Assembly (NCBI GenBank): GCA_045837725.1 | Contig: JBEWZL010000260.1 | Span: 496,001 to 560,000, forward strand | Length of the DNA stretch: 64,000 bases | Reading direction: 5' to 3' | Source: Vermamoeba vermiformis | Taxonomy: Eukaryota > Tubulinea > Echinamoebida | Shown here: piece after piece, positions 45,898 through 58,500 of the stretch | Position numbering within the stretch: the first letter of the stretch is position 1 | Layout of the letters: each line of letters opens with the position of its first letter | Made by a program: the position numbers and the translations under genes | Notes under the pieces: generated by a model | Database searches by the model: none | What the model was told of the DNA's origin: nothing | Seen by the model: the letters and a program-made list of their open reading frames with translations, nothing else

Positions 45898-46815
45898 TTA
45901 CATGGCTTCGAATTTGCGCTTGCCCAGCAGACCACTCGTCCTGTCCATGTCGCACATCGCAGCACACTGTTGCGCGCTCAGGGACCACACTGCGCGGCAC
46001 TCAGCGACATCGGCCTCCAGACCTTGACTCGGCACCAGCCCTGCCACGTGCACTGAGAACAGCGCGATGTTTGCTTGGGCCAGATCTGCTGCTCGGTGAG
46101 TAAATGCAACGCGTGCTATATGCTGCACCACTTACTGCGATTGTACTCGGTGAGGTCCACAATCAGGCGGTGCATTGACGCGGGATCCAGTGTGCGCGGT
46201 GTGCAATGCGGCAACACGGCACGGAGAGCAGCCAATACTGCTGGCGTGTTGAGACAGCGGCGCATTTTAGTCTTGAGTTCGTTGTGCAATTTGGTGCCGA
46301 GTCGTTCAATCAAATAGACGCGCTCTAAATATTGAAAGATGAGCGGCAAGATCCGCATCGATTCTTGATAGGCGAGAAATCCTCTGCTGAATGCCACAAA
46401 CCAATCGACAGGAGGGCACTGTGCATCTGCGAGGTGTATTAATGAGTCGCGGAAATTGTCGAGTACGCTGTTGATTGTGTTCTCTAGGTTAATCCAAAGC
46501 TCTTTTTGGTGGGCTTGGCAGACCTTGTAGATCAGCCTAGAGGGCGATTAGATCGAGGTCAAAAACAACAAGGCGTGCAATTACCGATAACATTCTTCAT
46601 GCGACAGCTTCTGTGGTTGTGGATCTGTCAAAACTTGCAATACGAGGTCCCTTATTTGGGGCCAGAACTTGTTGGCGAATCTGAAATGGAATTAAATTCC
46701 AATAATATATATTTATAATTAGCGGCACTTACTCTTCCCTCGAAATAACATTATTGAAAGAGGATGGAATCCTACAAACAAAATTATCGCCCTTTAGCAA
46801 TTCCACAGAGGCCAT
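45898..46815 (-). CDS. CACUL1-like cullin-domain protein
   Basis: Four exons (46733-46815, 46585-46680, 46136-46536, 45898-46088) give 256 residues. After ISREE the protein reads FANKFWPQIRDLVLQVLTDP, LSHEECYRLIYKVCQAHQKE, LWINLENTINSVLDNFRDSL, then PPVDWFVAFSRGFLAYQESM and RILPLIFQYLERVYLIERLG. This follows the first cullin repeat region as found alone in CACUL1, the CDK2-associated cullin-domain protein, where the equivalent parts read STYWPKLDGAIDQLL and SYEQIYSCVYKCVCQQH. The C-terminus ends LLGKRKFEAM, a basic tip comparable to the SRKRAGDE end of CACUL1. No neddylation domain follows, so this is not a working cullin ligase scaffold. In animals CACUL1 promotes CDK2 activity and cell-cycle entry. 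The length is shorter than in human. Confidence 0.8.
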
Positions 46816-46987
46816 TTTAATGGATAAATGTCGATAAAAAATGGTATGTGTTGCCGATAGCTTGCTGTGTTTGCTGTCGGTGGTCTGTTCTTAGAATTGA
46901 AAACAAAATCAACAACGGTCAAAAAGAGAGGCGGAGAATTCTCGAAGAACGAATGAAGTTCAAATGTGATGGATTATGTACAAGTGT

Positions 46988-48504
46988 TTATTTGTTATGA
47001 AGTGTGTCTAGAGAGTTCAAATATGTTACAAGCTCTTGCACAGGCACATCTCGTTGCTGCGCGTTGGTCAGATCTTTGACGGAGACCACACCGCGAGCGA
47101 GTTCATCTGGACCGACAAATACTGCCACACTAGCGCCGCGTTTGACTGCGTAGCGAAGTTGCTTGGAGACATCACCGCGCCAGTCCCAAGCGACATCCAC
47201 ACTCACACCTTGTGCGCGCAGCTGTGCGGTCAACTGCGCAGCGAGCACGACATCAGCACCCGGCACTTGAATGAGAGCCACACTGCGCGGGGGTGGTGGC
47301 AGAGGGGCTTGCAACAGCAGCGCCAATCTCTCCACACCTGCAGCCCAGCCCACAGCAGGCAGTGGTGCGTGATGCCCCAACTGTTGTGCCAGTCCATCGT
47401 AGCGCCCCCCAGCCAGCACGGTCAATGCGCTGCTGTCTGTCAGCCACTTGACTTCAAAGCACAGCTCAGAGTAGTAGTCCAAGCCACGCACGAGCCGTGT
47501 GTTCAGTGTGTAGTCGTGTCCGAGGGCAGTCAGGCCCTGGTTGATGTGTTCCATGCGCGCACGTGACTGCGGGGTGAGGGAGTGGATCAGCTCTGGAGCA
47601 CCGCGCACTATCTCTTGATCGCGCTCATCCTGCACAAGATCAGTACATCGATACACTACGGCTATAGCTAGCTGCACTAGTCAACGCACCTTCGAGTCCA
47701 AGATGCGCAGCACTGAACCTCGGGCCAGTCGTGTTTGACTGAGCGGCGACAGATCTGAGGCTCGAGCAGTGAGATACGCGCTCAATATCTCTTTGTACGC
47801 GAGGCGTGATTCAGTGTCACCGAGCGAGTTAATCTCCAGTCTGTAGTGTGTCTTGTTCAGTCCTAAGCGCGCCAAGAACTGCAGGGCCAGATCCACACTC
47901 TCAATATCACTCCACGGGTCACTAGAGCCGATGTATTCGATGCCCACTTGATGAAACTGTCTCAATCGACCGTGTTGTGGTCGTTCATGGCGGAACATTG
48001 GTCCTTCGTAATAGAGCTTGGCGACATTGAGTTGATTGGCGAGCAGATCTGCTTGATGTCCAATCACAGCTCTAACGATACTCGCCGTATTCTCAGGACG
48101 TAAAGTGATCATGGGGGTATCTTTATCGTGCTCGCTGCTCACTTGATACATCTCTTTGAATACGACATCGCTCGTGTCACCGAGGCCTCGTTTGAACAGA
48201 TCTGCGTGCTCCAACACTGGCGTTACTATCTACATATGACTAGTATCAGTAATGGGGGGTTATTATTATGTTATCACGGTTACAATACCTCTTGAAAACC
48301 AAACTTGATGGCAGTGTCTCTGAAGCACCGTGAAATGTGCTTGTGTCGCGCTAATTGTTCGCCATATAAATCGTGTGTGCCGCGCACTGTGTTTTGAATG
48401 CGATCTGATTTGCGATCTGCTTTCGACGACAAGCTGCGCGAAATTTGCATGCCAGCCCGAACTACGCGTGTTGGCAATTTGATCGAGCGCAAATGACCAT
48501 ACAT
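46988..48504 (-). CDS. Histidyl-tRNA synthetase, bacterial/mitochondrial type
   Basis: Three exons (48289-48504, 47690-48229, 46988-47629) encode 465 residues. The N-terminus MYGHLRSIKLPTRVVRAGMQ is basic and fits organelle import. Class II motifs are clear: IQNTVRGTHDLYGEQL at the start of the catalytic domain, ITLRPENTASIVRAV, motif 2 YYEGPMFRHERPQHGRLRQF, the HisRS-specific LVRGLDYYSELCFEVKW and LAGGRYDGLAQQLG, and motif 3 GWAAGVERLALLL. The C-terminal anticodon domain ends GVVSVKDLTNAQQRDVPVQE. RPQ.GR.RQF is the bacterial form of motif 2, so the enzyme probably charges mitochondrial tRNA-His; dual targeting cannot be excluded. It is divergent from the LIM gene across 154 bases. Confidence 0.93.
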
Positions 48505-48658
48505 TGAGCACTATAGAGCCGTGGTCGTGGTGCTGATGTGTTGGTAAAATGAAGTCAGATCTATCAGGGCTTCAAGCAGGGCTCGCTTAACCACCAAAAA
48601 TCTTTATGAGGCCCGATACATTATTTTTACTACACACTAACATAACGATACATTCACC

Positions 48659-49441
48659 ATGGCAACTAAATTCGGCGCAAACCCCAAGTGTCCCAGATGC
48701 AGCAAGGCAGTCTATCACGCCGAGAAGGTGTTGGGTGCTGGCAAAGAGTGGCACCGCAGCTGCTTGACTTGCATGGACTGCAACAAGGTACTGCTAATTC
48801 CGTGCATATGCGCACTTGATATAATTATTTGAAGCGATATCTTTATTGACGGTGCATTGTATATTCACAGCGCTTAGACAGCACGACACTGACCGAGCAC
48901 GGCGAGAAGATTTACTGCAAGGCCTGTTATGCGCGCAACTACGGTCCTAAGGTAGGGTGTAACGGAGATATCGCTCGTCGAATGGATCGATTGCTTGCAC
49001 GGCACCGTGTCTATTGGTCAATATATACAGCTTAAATTAACGTGTTATTTACTTGTAGGGTTACGGATTCGCTGGTGGTTCTGCAATGTGAGTATCTTCG
49101 CACGACTATTGAAATTGACTGCTGATACTAAAAAGTTAATTTACTATAGGATGCACACTGGTGGAGGGTAAGTTTAAGAGTGCACTAATCAAGATAAAAT
49201 TCAGTTTCGATAAGTACGCAAATGCAACGGATCTGACTGACACTTTGACAGTTTCTTTCAACCCGAACCCAAGCCTGATATGCCTACTAAGACCAATGGT
49301 ATGTAGTAGTAGTGGTTACCAACGCGTATACAACAGTCATGGCTCATTTATCTCGCAGCTACTTCGTGCCCCAAGTGCGCCAAGGCAACGGATCCCGGTG
49401 CTCGCTTCTGCGCCGGCTGCGGTCATCAGTTGTTGAACTAA
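48659..49441 (+). CDS. Small LIM-domain protein with C-terminal zinc ribbon
   Basis: Six exons (48659-48787, 48871-48951, 49059-49087, 49150-49167, 49252-49298, 49359-49441) give 128 residues. Residues 10-65 are one LIM domain of the CRP type: KCPRCSKAVYHAEKVLGAGK, EWHRSCLTCMDCNK, RLDSTTLTEHGEKIYCKACY. A Gly-rich stretch (YGPKGYGFAGGSAMMHTGGG) follows as in cysteine-rich proteins. The last 27 residues form a zinc ribbon, CPKCAKATDPGARFCAGCGH, with two CxxC knuckles. CRP-type LIM proteins bind actin-associated partners and transcription factors. The fusion to a zinc ribbon is the unusual part. One exon codes for only 18 bases. Each splice keeps phase and joins complete zinc ligands, which supports the model. 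Confidence 0.88.
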
Positions 49442-49531
49442 ATCGGTCGATGAATAGAGCTCTATTCAGTGTTACAATAATAAATGATGTTTGTGTAACC
49501 GCTGTGGTTTAATTATTTACAAGATCCGGAT

Positions 49532-52500
49532 CTACTTCTTATTGTAGACCATAGAGGCGTTGTTCGTGGTGCCTTGACGAGGTAGCAACAAGCGCCAAGT
49601 CCAATGACATATCGAGTTGATGAGGTGACTAATCTGCTCAGTCTCGCTCTCGTTCTTTTTCGCCCGTTGGTTCAGATCGAGCTCTTTGCGACACGCGAAC
49701 ACTTCCAAGAAGGTGCTGTTCTCGCCAAACACCAAGTGCAAGGTGAGCTCGGGCCACTCAGGATTGAGTATGAACAGATGCAGCAGTTGTCCGACACGAT
49801 ACTGGCGCACACGCGGCGAATAGAGCACGGTCAAGTGCGGCACGAGCTCCAGCCACGGCAATGGGGTGCGAATCAGTTCGGTGAGCTGGGGATCGAGCTC
49901 TTCAATGTGGCGACAGTAGATGAGGCGCATCAAGTTGTGGAACTGCGCCTCGGTGAGTCCCTGTTGCGGTGCGGTGAGGGAGGGTGAGCCGATCTGCTGG
50001 CCGAACAACAAGTTCCACATGATGTCGCGCTCACTGTGCATCACTGCCTGTTGAATCACCTCCACCAGCTGTTCTTTGGCCTTGAGCAGTGCTTTCTGCA
50101 TGATGGTCTCATTGAGCTGCAGCTGTGTGCCCGGTGACGTGGCGAGTTCACTCATGATCTGCGAGGTGTGCGCGGCACCTGGATCTGCACTGCTCTTGTT
50201 GGGGTTGAGCGTGGCAGTGTTCGAGAGCAGACTGGAGACCTGTCCGACCGATGAGGCGAGCTGTGGGAATATCGTGTTGGTGTTGGTGCGAATGATGAAC
50301 ACGTCCAAGCAGATCTGTTTCCTCTTCTTGTCGTCACTCGCAGGAGGTGGCACCACGAATGCAATCACCGTGTAAATGAAGGGGTGCTCGTCATTGTTGA
50401 GCTGTGCAGTGAGACTCATGTAGTGCGGCACGAGATTGGGTGTGGTGGCACTGAAGTATATCGCGGGCTTGATGCCGTGCTCGTGCAGATTGGCCACGCC
50501 GTACAGCTCTGCGCGCTCAGCGACGAATGAGAACAGCTCGAGCGGACTGAGCACGGTCAACTCTTGCAGATCAATGGCAAAGCTGTGCTGCAAGATCTGA
50601 TTGCGCGCGTACTTGGGTGGTGCGTGGTGATAGCGCACGAGTGACTGCAGCATGTGCACGAGTTCGAGGGGTGGATAGGGGGCCTTGGAGGGTGCAGCGA
50701 GCAAGAAGTGCTGTATCTGTCGCAAGTGATAGTCGTACACAAACGAGTTCATGTGCAAGTGATCTTTGAGCTTGTTGCACTCGTCCGAGAACATCTTGAG
50801 CTGCCGATACAACTTCTTGGGATTGAGAATCAGCTCGGTCTGCTGCGTGATCAGCGACAGTTCTTTGGCGCCACTCGCACTGGGCTGCGACGAGGTCTCG
50901 AGCTCGAGGTAGAGATTGTACAGCCCTGCAGCACTGGTGCGCAGACTGTGCATAAAGTACAGGTCACACGTCACGAAGAAGTCGCGGAATCCGAGCACGA
51001 CCAGCAACAGTCCACCGCGGAACACGCGCTGCATGTAGACCTTGGGGTACTTGATGTTCTCGGTGCTGGTGAGGGCCGTGTTCTCAGTGACACTCTGCCC
51101 CACCGTGTTGAGTTGATGCACGCCATACGACTCAAGGTACTTCTCGTAGTCGAGCAGGAAGCGGTCCAACAGTCCGCGCTGCCAGTGCGCGAGTTCTGCG
51201 TGTGGCGTGAGGGCGGTGGAGAAGATGGGCTTGACGAGCTGATCCTTGATCTCACTCGCCACGGCACTCTCACCATCGATCGATCGACTCGTGGGCTTGT
51301 GCTCGGTGGGCATGCGTGCCAGCAAGAACGGAATGCGACAGCAGTGCACGAGTCTGCTGAACTTGATCACATTCTCCACCTCCTGTTGTGAGCGCAGCGA
51401 GTGGTGCTGACTCTTGTTAGCGGCGCTGTTCTCTTTGTTCTCGTTTGGTCGCACGGCATTGCGTCGTCCCCAGTTGTTGTAGATCTGTTTGATGGTGTGC
51501 TGGCGCTGTTGTAGCCGTTGCAGGTGCGGCACTATTTGTCGCGCGTGCGTGGTGTGACGCAGCACTGGATCGTGTTCTGCACCAATCACGTGCTGCGGAT
51601 GGTGATATTTCAGCAAGATTTCAAAGGGACACGTGGAGGACTCGGTGGCAGGCGTTGATGACGTCACAGTAGCGACAGGTGTCACATTGACAGGTGTCAC
51701 AGGCACTGTAGGTGGCACTTGGCCAGTCTTCGGTGCATTGGGTTGTGCAGTGCTAGCGAGGTGCGGTGGCTGTTTGAAGCGCGAGAAAGCAGTCTTGGAG
51801 AGGTACGAGTTCTGTGCCACACTGCGCGAGAGTGAACTGGACACGGGCCCTGCAGGACGAGTGGTGTGAATGATCAGCGAGCTCTGATTGGTCGCTGCAC
51901 TGCTCACACTCGGACTGGGTGCTGCGGGTGTGTTTTCACGTGACTTGCGCAGCAGTGCCACCTTGCGACCACGTGATTTGCGCGGAGGGGTGGGATTGGC
52001 CATCAAGAGCTCCACATTCTCATTGGTGAGCTGCACATTGAGGCCCGGCGCAGTGCTCTGTGCAGCAGCGCTCTTGCTCTGTGACTCGAGGGTGGCACGT
52101 GGCACGTGGTAGAAGAGTCCCATCTTCTGATGCAGCACATTGGACAGCAGCTGTGAGCGGAGGTGCGTCCACTCGTTGATGCGCGACAACTGACTCTTCA
52201 ATCGCTCCGCTATCTGCGGATTGATGTTGTACGTGTAGCACTGCAACACGCGACTGTGCTGCACGGTCAGGTAGATGAAGCTGTGGCGGTGCACTGTGAC
52301 CAGCGGCGAGATCTTCACATTGTGATAGTACACCAGATCACGCTGCGTGCTGTAGCGCTGCTCACTGCTCTCACTCTCAGCGTGACTCGGCTCCTCGCTG
52401 TGCACGTGTTGGTTGTGCACCGAGTCGTAGATGGCACTCTGCGGCTTGACGGCGATCAGCACCAGTGTGCCGCGGTCTTTGTGGAACAGGAGCTGCTTGT

Positions 52501-55500
52501 TCTGCTCGCTGTACGTGCGGTGTGCACTCGCTGGCTTGATGCGTGAGATGTCGAGGGGCTGGAAGAGTGCCTGGTCGTCGCGTGCAAACAACACGGCGGT
52601 GACGAGGGGCGGGGCGAGGTCGCGCACAATGTCCAGCACTTCGGGCAGGTAGTAGGGCACTGTCCAGGCGGGCATGGTGAGTTCAGTGCGTATCTCGCGC
52701 ACGCTGGGCACTTGTCTGCTGTGCGCTAGTTGCAGCATGTTCAAGCGCGCACGAGCACGCGCAGACTCGTCGTCAGTGCGCACGACACTCTGCAGCGCGG
52801 TGAGGGGCACGGGTGAGCTCGAGGGCGTGGTCTGTACACTGGACTGGGACACATCTGTCGCTGCCAGGGCCACTGTGTTGACTTTGAAGTAGGTCTCGAG
52901 CGCGTACTCAACCAGGGCCTGATTGGCGCACTCCGTCACGTGATCGATCAGGGCCTGTACCTCGACAGAACCGCGTGCCCAGAGCGAGATGTTGAGTGCG
53001 AGGCGCAGGTGTGGATTGAGCAGGGAGATGGGTGTCGCGCACTCGGTCGTGAAGCACTCGCTCTGCAGCTCTAAGCGCGGCAGGTGCAGCCACTCCTGAT
53101 CACTCACTGGTCCTGCGTGCACCTGATCGGGATCTTCCACCGCTGCGTAGTCGAGGGCAATGCACGCCACACCTTGCCCGAACACTGGTGGTCCAGTGGC
53201 TGTGGCGACGAGTGGTGATGCAGCAGCGAGTGCACCGGTGGCGGGTGTGACGGCAGTGGCAGCAGACTGGGCAATGTTGTTGTAGATGAAGCTGAAGTCT
53301 GCCTCTTTGATGCGTATCACACAGCGGCCATCGCTGTCAGTGTTCACGCAGCCGAGTGAATCGAGATTGGGAGTGTCGTACATGCCGGGGGAGAGCGGTG
53401 AGGCTGATTCAGGGCCCGGAGGTGAACTGAGTGCAGCACTGAGCGGCCCTTGATTGAGCAGTGCGCAGCTGAGTCCAAAGCTGTTGTTCTGATGCAGCAG
53501 CAGCGTTGTCTCGTGACTCGGTGCCGTGGCAAAGTGCATCACGTGCAAGTGCTGCTTGGCGAGGTTCTGCTTCAAGAAGAGCAGGTAGAGATAGGGATCA
53601 GCGAGCAGATGCGTGGGCAGTGCAATGTGGTACTGCCGCTGTGGGGCTCGATCCGCTGGCCGCAAGAAGTTGACGTCAGCAGGCGTGAGCTTCATCTGCG
53701 GATTGCGTCCGAGCAGCGTGGAGATGATGCTGAGGGTGATGGCGTGCAACTTCTTCTCGAGCAGCTTGTGCAGCTGTTCGGTGATCTCGCTGCCCGGGGG
53801 ATCAATGCCGTACACCTTGACGATCAAGTAGCTCTGTTGTGCAGTCGCGGCACTCGTGGCACTGTTCGCAGCAGTCACTGAAGCAGCGCGCACACGACTG
53901 CTCTCCGCAGCAGGGATCGGGATTGGCGTGGTGAGCGGTGTCTCGTGCACGGGTGCGTCGCTGAGGTCCAGGTAGGCACTGTGCTCGTGGTCGCGCAGAT
54001 CCCCCGTGTAGCTGAGCAAGCGCAGATAGAAGGTGTGGCCATCCTGCTGCCGATACACGAACATGTGTCGTCTGTTGGTGACTTGGAAGTGGTGCAGCGT
54101 GGAGTTGATGAGGGCTTTGATCGCTGTGCTCGGCTGCAGGCGTTCATTCAGCGGCAGTGCCATGACGTGCACGATGGGCATGCTGAACTGACCAGGGTAG
54201 TACAGCGTGTGCGTGTACTGCTGATTCTGCAACTGACTCAACTGTCTGCTCTCGTGACTCTGATCGCTCGATTGGCGCGGTGAGCGTGATCCGCGCTTGC
54301 TCTTGGTGCCGTCACTCTCTTCCTCATCGTGCTCGGGCTCCAGCAGCACGGAGCACACCTTGGTGTCGTGCAGTTGGTACAGCAAGAACAGCTGATTCAC
54401 GCGCTTGGCGATCAATCGAATGCGCTGTCTGAGGGCATTCAACACACGCATGCGCAGCGACTGCTTGTGCTCGCCATCCTCGAGCTCCAGCATGCGACGA
54501 TAGGGACTGGCAGGATCGGCAAACAGCTCAGCGCACCACTGAAATCGGACCTTGACCACATCACCTGCATAGCTCAGAATCAGCCAGAACGGCACGCGCA
54601 TGTGCTGCTCCTGATCGCGGTGCACGAACAAGAAGAGATCGTCCAAGCGGTGCAGTGGCAGCAGCGCAGAGTGTTCGAGTTCGTGCGGGAACAGCTTGCG
54701 ACACTCACGCGCATCCACGAAGAGCAGTGGCACGGTGAAGTTGAACAGCACTGGCGGTGAGAGGTGCGTCATGTAGTGCAGCACAATGTCGACGGTGGGA
54801 CGTTGCAGCTGTTGCTGTGCTTCACTCTGCACACGCAGTGCTTGCAACACTTGTTCCGCAAGCAGGGCGTGCACGGACTTGTGCATGTCGCGCAAGAGAT
54901 GTCTGATGTCTGCGGGCAACAGACTCACGGCCTCGTTGATGCTGGCACTGTGCGCATTGTCCTCTTCGTGCACACTGGGCAGTGCACTGCGCTCCTCATC
55001 GAGGCCAGTCTTGCGCAGCTGTTGCGGGGGCAGGGTGATCAGCACGAAGCGCAGCAGTATCTTGTGGCCTGCGTGGTGCTGCAGCTCAGCGACAGTGTGT
55101 GGCGTGGGAATGGTGGTCACTGGCACCACGACGTCACTCTCGCTGTGACTGTGCACGGGATGCAGCACACACTCCAAGCGCATGAACAGCGGCACTGTGT
55201 ACACGGAGGACGAGCCCAGCTTGGTCTTGGCTTGCAACAGATCAGTGCTCGGTGCTGTCAGTGCGCCATTCAAGCTCTTGGTGGGCGTGGAGGGCGAGTC
55301 AGTCTTCTTGCGCGACTCTGAGGCCCAAATGTCTTCAATCTCGGGCACGGGACTGTTGTCTGCGAGGTGATGCGCGTCATCCTCCAGCACAGGGGCATCC
55401 ACCACAAAGTCCTCGCCCGTCAACTCTGCATCCTCTTCTGTGTGCGCGCTGTGCTCGGGACGGAAGTAGAACAGTCCTGCGCCCTCGTGCACGGGCACAA

Positions 55501-58500
55501 AGTATCTGCTGAACATGGCGCTGAACTTGTGCGTCAACTCCTCGCTCGATGCTGCACTCTCGGTCTTGCTCAACAGCCGCGCACACTGCGTGAGATCGAG
55601 TTCGCTGGGATAGGGCCGTGCAGTCCACTGCATGACATCGAGCTCGCTGCTGCCAATGCTCAGGGACTCATCGCGCAGCACGGAGTACAAGGTGCGCACC
55701 AGTCCGCGTCTGTATTCAGCGCGCACTGCACCACCGAACTGTCGCGCACCGAGGGAGAGCAAGCGACGCGTGGAGGCAGTGCTCTGCGTGCTCTGTGCCT
55801 CACCCTCATCATCGCTGGGCACGCGCTCAGTGCTGCTCTGCATGTTGGTGCTGCTCTCGCGCTGTGACAAGTGCTCCAGCCACTCGCGCACTGCTCTGCT
55901 CGCGGTGGGGGGCGTGTGCTCGAGTGCTGTGCGCGAACACTCGCAGAACTCCACCGTGAGATCGTGCTGCAGCGCAGTGAGCAGTGACTCGTCGTCAGGG
56001 GCCGTGCTGAGTGCGTGATCGTCGTCAATGGACACGAGCAGCACCTCTTTCTGCGAGATACCCTTCACAAAGTACTTGGCCACTGTCTCCTCCACGCGGC
56101 CAGGCACAGTGCAGTCTGAATAGATGGCCACAGCGCTGTGCAGCACGTAGGTGAGGGTGTTGCGTATCTCGCGAGTGACGCGCAGCACTTTGTCGTTCTG
56201 CTCGGGCTTGAACATGGGCTTCACCACGGCAAACTTCTCCGTGTGTCGCTTGGACATTTCAATCACCGCATCCACGCTGAACACTGGCCGCACAATCTCC
56301 ACGTCACTGCGCTTGGTGATGTGCAGGTACTTGTCGTCCTCGCGCTCGTCCTCAGCGCTCTTGTCGTCCTCCTTGCTCAGTATCTGCAGCAAGCGATCAA
56401 AGGTGAACAGCGAGGACACGAGCTCGTGATCCACCTGATAGATGAGCTGCTTCAGGCGTCGGAACACCTCGCTCTCGTTCAGCTCGCCCTCTGCGCACTG
56501 CACCACACCGCGCTGAGGCTCCATCCACAGCTCGGTCACAATGAAGCCGCTGCTCGTCACGAACACGACGTACTGCACGATGCACGGCACTGGCTCGCTG
56601 CTGGCACTCACGCGCAAGTAGATCTCTTTGAACAGCGTCACACCGCGGTCACAGTGCGCGATTCTGAAGCCCTCTGAGAGGCGTGTGCGCACCACTGCCT
56701 CGACGATTCCTTCACGCGTGCGCGCAGCATTGACGAGCCAGATCCAGCGATGATGGGCCAAGTAGTGCATCAGCAGCGTGAACACTGGTGCAAGTTGTAT
56801 CAAATCAGAGAGCTGCGCAGTCTTGTTGTCATACAGCGAGGGTGCTGCACTGCTGTGTTCGGTGCTCGAGCTGTGCAGCGAGTGACTGGGACTCGCGTGA
56901 CTGGTGCTGCTGGCCAGCTCGTCCGCGGCATTGAGCAGCGCGTCCTCCTCCTCAGTGGTGGTGCTGTCGTGATCCGTCTCGCTCTCACTCTCGCCTGGCA
57001 CACTCTCGCCATCGCGCTCAGACACCTCTTCTTCCAGGGCACGCATCGAGTCCTCGCTGTGCGGTGTGGTCAGTTGAATGCTGCTGCGTCCACTGCGCGT
57101 CAGTTTGCCAATCTTGACTGTGGTGGCAGTGCTGCTGCGACGATGCATCGCACGCGAGGGCCGTGCAGTGCCACCAAAGTGTTGCTGGGCGTGTGTGGCG
57201 CGCAGTTGATTGAGGTCGTAGCGCACCAGCAGGGGACGCAGCGGCTTCTTGCACACCGCAATGGCCTTGTGACCGTAGCAGTGCGCGTGTTCGAGGGTGT
57301 GACGCAGCTCGTGCATGATGGCAGCGCGGTGCTCGGGTGTGGCTGCAAAGAAGTAGATGTACACCACCATCAAGTTGTCGCTCTCCTTGCTCAGTCGTGC
57401 CACGCAGAAGGACATGGCAGCACCAGTGCTCAGCTCGCTCTCCTCACTGCTCTTGTCGCGCAGGAACTTGACGAACAGCTGTCGCGAGTGATTGACATCG
57501 GACCAGTGCTCGAGACAGTCCAGCAGCGCGGTCAAGCTCTCTTTGAAGGTGAAGGACATGCTGCCCGCACCACTGCTCGCGGAGGTGGTGATCAGTGTCG
57601 TCTTGTCGCTGCTCGCCAAGTTGCTCTGACTCTCAAACGAGCGCACTTTGAACTTGCTCTTGCTGCTGTTCGACACGCTGTTGCTCGCACTCGACGATGA
57701 CGTCATCACGTGACGCGTGCCCTTGCTGAGCGAGGAGTCGTGTATCAGCACGAGTTCTAAGCGCTCCGTCTTGAACCAGCGGTGCCAGGGATTGCTGTCA
57801 GCTGTCAGTCATCAATCACACTTCAGCGCTGCGACTCACCCTCCCAGTATTGACAGTGACTTCCAGAACTTCTTCTGCTGCTCCAAGGCACGTGTCAGAG
57901 TCGGTGTAGCGCTGTTCTTGTTCGCGTCAATGCTGTTGCCGCGCGGTCGAATGAGTGCCAGCTCTTGCGCAGAGGTGATGAGGGCGGGCACGTCAATCGC
58001 CGTGTACAGCGTGCTCAACAGCTGCGCGAGCAAGCGATCAGTCTCCGTCAGCACCGAGAGAAAGGCGTGCAGTTTGCTGGGCTGTGACTTCTCGAGTCCG
58101 GAGGGCGCTTTTTGTAACGAATTGAAGAGCAGCAGGAAGTCGTAGTACGAGAGCACTTCAATCTTGATGTCGATCGGTGTCGAGGTCGTGTCGGTGGATG
58201 TCGGTTTGTGAGCGCGCAGTGAATAGATCACTTTCACTTGTGGTCTCCAGGCCAGCAGAAATTTCACCGAGATATCTGTTTTAAGGTCAGCAACGAGTTT
58301 CAGCATTACGCGTCATCAATTGACACGCGTTGATTCTACGAGTGCTGCAAATATCACGTGTCACTCACCAGTCTCAGAACTCTGCACGGAATTCACTTTG
58401 AAGCCCTCACGGCACCGCGCATCAGCCAGCAGTGTGAATAGTGCCTCGGAGAGGTGTGGTGGCAAAGTGACAGGCTGCGTAGTGGCAGTCGGTGGCGCGG

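Noticed and set aside
56750-57700. Open frame of 316 codons on the plus strand opposite SZT2, and several others between 49.6 and 57.7 kb
   Set aside because: These are antisense shadows of the long SZT2 exon caused by its codon use; none has a recognisable domain and the minus strand has a colinear SZT2 protein.
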